Shown: positions 37,423 through 38,948 of the stretch, one piece after another | How the letters are laid out: the number at the start of each line of letters is the position of its first letter | How positions within the stretch are numbered: the first letter of the stretch is position 1 | NCBI GenBank assembly: GCA_029762535.1 | Contig: JARVGK010000013.1 | Location: 1 to 38,948, forward strand | Source of the DNA: Thermoplasmatota archaeon | GTDB lineage: Archaea > Thermoplasmatota > Penumbrarchaeia > Penumbrarchaeales > Penumbrarchaeaceae | DNA length: 38,948 nt | Reading direction: 5' to 3' | Notes under the pieces: model-generated | Seen by the model: the letters and a program-made list of their open reading frames with translations, nothing else | Database searches by the model: none | What the model was told of the DNA's origin: nothing | Made by a program: the position numbers and the translations under genes

Positions 37423-38421
37423 TCATACCTTTGGTGTAAGCGTGGTCTTCCAGAGCAGGCGGTTCATCGCAGCGAAGTAGAGCATCATAAGGACCATGAT
37501 AGCAAAGGCAGGGAGGATCCCTCCGATCGATGGGGCAATTGCGGCTATGAGCGCGAAAGTGGATGCGACCTCCATCAGCGCCATGGTTCGAAGGCATTTT
37601 CCATGGTCATATTCCCTGTCCTTCATCAAATTGAGATCGATCAAAAGCATTAGCCCCGCGAATATCAAAATTGGAATGAAATCCCACCATCGGGCATTCT
37701 GGAATATTAGGGCGGAGATCAGCGCCGCTATCGATATCAGTTTGATAAGGGCGGACATGGCCCTCGCAGGTATGGAGGCTTTGAATTTGGAACCTTTGAC
37801 ATGAACTCCAAGCCTGCCAAGTAGCGAAGCTTCGGACATACAGATATCCTTCAGGTCCCCTTCTATCATTATCTGGTAGATTATCTGCATGACAAGATAG
37901 AATGTCAAGGAGACAACGGTAAAGAGGAGGAGGGCAGGGTCGAATGCACCTCCGGATCCCAAATAGGAGAAAGGAAATAGCAGTGAGTGTGCAATGGCGA
38001 TCGGCAGGAATTTCGCCCCCATTCGCTTTCCGAATATGTTGTAGACGAAACCCATCGCGGTAAGGGTGAGGAGGATGCATAAAGCTAGCGGATCGAAATT
38101 CGAGATGAACGCTCCATACACGAAGGATAGAATGATCAGAGATAGAGTGACCCACCTTGCTGTTTTCGGATGGATGGATCCTATTTGAAGGGGGTGATGG
38201 GATTTATGGGGGTCATCCCTGTCGAATCCTTGAATGTAATCCTCAACGGAATTGTGGCCGTAACCCGCGTTGTGATACAGCCATCCGAAAATGAGAAAGA
38301 GTAATACATTCATATTTAGTATCCCGCCGCACGCGAGTGCGGATCCCGATACGCAAATGGACATCTCGAGTGGGCTGGTGTGGCTTCTAAAGAGTTGCAG
38401 CCAGTCACGGGGAGTTGCCAT
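37423..38421 (-). CDS. UbiA-family prenyltransferase
   Basis: The 332-residue membrane protein has the two Asp-rich motifs of UbiA enzymes. The first is NSVEDYIQGFD (residues 57-67, an N-x3-D-x5-D variant) with DDPHKSHHPL after it; the second is IEGDLKDI in a later cytoplasmic loop. About eight or nine helices are visible. UbiA enzymes move a prenyl chain onto an acceptor. In archaea these include geranylgeranylglyceryl phosphate (lipid synthesis), quinone and heme O precursors, so the acceptor is not clear. The gene pairs with the archaeosortase downstream. A TATA-like GGATATAGATAATAATTC lies about 25 bases upstream of the ATG. Confidence 0.85.
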   Translation of the reverse strand: MATPRDWLQLFRSHTSPLEMSICVSGSALACGGILNMNVLLFLIFGWLYHNAGYGHNSVEDYIQGFDRDDPHKSHHPLQIGSIHPKTARWVTLSLIILSFVYGAFISNFDPLALCILLTLTAMGFVYNIFGKRMGAKFLPIAIAHSLLFPFSYLGSGGAFDPALLLFTVVSLTFYLVMQIIYQIMIEGDLKDICMSEASLLGRLGVHVKGSKFKASIPARAMSALIKLISIAALISALIFQNARWWDFIPILIFAGLMLLIDLNLMKDREYDHGKCLRTMALMEVASTFALIAAIAPSIGGILPAFAIMVLMMLYFAAMNRLLWKTTLTPKV

Positions 38422-38489
38422 ATGTTTCGGTTATCGGATGAATTATTATCTATATCCCATTTGCTGAAGGAACGAGATCGATATTGATC

Positions 38490-38574
38490 GAGTAGGCCCG
38501 CCCGGACCGATTAAAAATCCTTCGGATTTTCAAAGTCTATGTACTCTAATTAAATACTCGGGCGGATCCCACTC
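38490..38574 (+). ncRNA. Stem module A, copy 1
   Basis: The 5' arm pairs with CGGGCGGATCCCACTC (38559-38574): seven outer and six inner pairs around a CC/GAT internal loop, with one A-C mismatch in this copy. An internal hairpin, AAAATCC-TTC-GGATTTT (38514-38530), lies inside. Whether it is transcribed is unknown; the strand is chosen arbitrarily. Confidence 0.45.
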
Positions 38575-38598
38575 TATAAATTCACATTAATGATGATC

Positions 38599-38686
38599 GA
38601 GTGGGCCCGCCCGGATCCTTGAAAAATTGCTAAGGCAATTTTCCATACCAACAATGAGAATATGCTTGAAACGTGCGGGCTCACTC
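38599..38686 (+). ncRNA. Stem module B, copy 1
   Basis: GAGTGGGCCCGC (38599-38610) pairs with GCGGGCTCACTC (38675-38686) over 12 bp, one being G-U. The internal hairpin AAAATTGC-TAAG-GCAATTTT (38623-38642) is unlike that of A in sequence but alike in form. Confidence 0.45.
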
Positions 38687-38710
38687 TTCTTAGTAAGGAA
38701 TAAATGTTAC

Positions 38711-38795
38711 GAGTGGGCCCGCCCGGACCGATTAAAAATCCTTCGGATTTTCAAAGTCAACGTACTCTAATCAAATACTCGGGCGGATCCCACTC
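38711..38795 (+). ncRNA. Stem module A, copy 2
   Basis: This has the same design as 38490-38574, with a perfect outer stem (38711-38725 with 38780-38795). The internal hairpin is at 38735-38751. A few base changes from copy 1 fall between the two structures. Confidence 0.45.
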
Positions 38796-38819
38796 AATAA
38801 ATACACACGAATGATAATC

Positions 38820-38907
38820 GAGTGGGCCCGCCCGGATCCTTGAAAAATTGCTGACCCAATTTTCCATACCAACAATGAGAATATGCTTGAAACGTGCGGG
38901 CTCACTC
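38820..38907 (+). ncRNA. Stem module B, copy 2
   Basis: The 12-bp outer stem is 38820-38831 with 38896-38907. The only changes from copy 1 fall at the tip of the internal hairpin (38844-38863): the loop becomes CTGACC while the AAAATTG/CAATTTT stem is kept. Confidence 0.45.
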
Positions 38908-38948
38908 TTCTTAGTAAGGAATAAATGTTACGAGTGGGCCCGCCCGGA

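Larger units (their letters stand above)
38490..38948 (+). repeat. 221-bp compound tandem repeat of two alternating stem-forming modules
   Basis: Two module types alternate: A (85 bp), 24-bp spacer, B (88 bp), 24-bp spacer. The 221-bp period runs through two full rounds and into a third at the window edge. Module starts are 38490, 38599, 38711, 38820 and 38932. All begin with GAGTGGGCCCGCCCGGA (one base change in the first). The spacer after B is identical in both rounds; the spacer after A differs at several bases. The array begins about 70 bp upstream of the UbiA start and continues beyond the window. No coding frame of note crosses it. Confidence 0.95.

Noticed and set aside
38490..38948. 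CRISPR array
   Set aside because: Modules are 85-88 bp, two types alternate, and the 24-bp spacers are repeated rather than unique; there are no cas genes nearby.

Overview
The window looks like chromosomal DNA from an archaeon, most likely of the Thermoplasmatota (inference). The archaeal signs are diphthamide synthase Dph2, the repair protein NreA, an archaeosortase-family protein, a UbiA prenyltransferase, TATA boxes placed for leaderless transcripts, and GGTGAT-type ribosome sites. A 23S-5S rRNA pair without an adjacent 16S gene also fits, because 16S and 23S are unlinked in Thermoplasma-type genomes. Gene density is high and both strands are used. No phage, insertion sequence, CRISPR array or tRNA was recognised.

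Layout. 1-5800: the edge of a membrane-anchored protein gene, a bacterial-type MutL with its endonuclease motif, an anchored TlpA-like thioredoxin, a divergent FtsZ/tubulin-like protein, a small membrane-anchored protein, an unknown acidic protein and a thiamine-binding MTH1187-type protein. 5840-8080: two tandem paralogous surface proteins with nearly identical 3' ends; the first is cut by an in-frame TGA. 8120-14606: Nudix hydrolase, M20 peptidase, a large membrane protein fused to an endonuclease/exonuclease/phosphatase domain (CWH43-like layout), a PLP aminotransferase and NreA. 14726-17489: PdxS, a structured RNA element, an M29-type aminopeptidase and a cysteine-free PDO-like protein. 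17553-29438: an FG-GAP/ASPIC surface protein, an FtsX-type permease without a nearby ATPase, a 1490-residue TPR/coiled-coil protein and HisRS. 29567-32857: the 23S-5S unit, with promoter, leader hairpin, long processing stem holding a relaxed bulge-helix-bulge, and T-run terminator. 32908-38421: Dph2, a possible small ORF, a POT/MFS transporter with an added outer domain, an archaeosortase-like protein and a UbiA prenyltransferase.

The right edge (38490-38948) is the most unusual part. It is a 221-bp compound tandem repeat in which two different modules, A (85 bp) and B (88 bp), alternate with exactly 24-bp AT-rich spacers. Both modules start with the same 5' arm, but they end with different 3' arms that each still pair with it, and each holds its own internal AT-rich hairpin. 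This conserved fold on differing sequence suggests an array of structured RNAs or structured DNA elements not covered by standard feature types.

A recurring theme is the cell surface: secreted or anchored proteins with C-terminal membrane tails, an FG-GAP protein, an FtsX permease, a membrane EEP protein, and an archaeosortase next to a prenyltransferase that could make or modify a lipid anchor. All functions are read from sequence motifs by eye; no searches were run.
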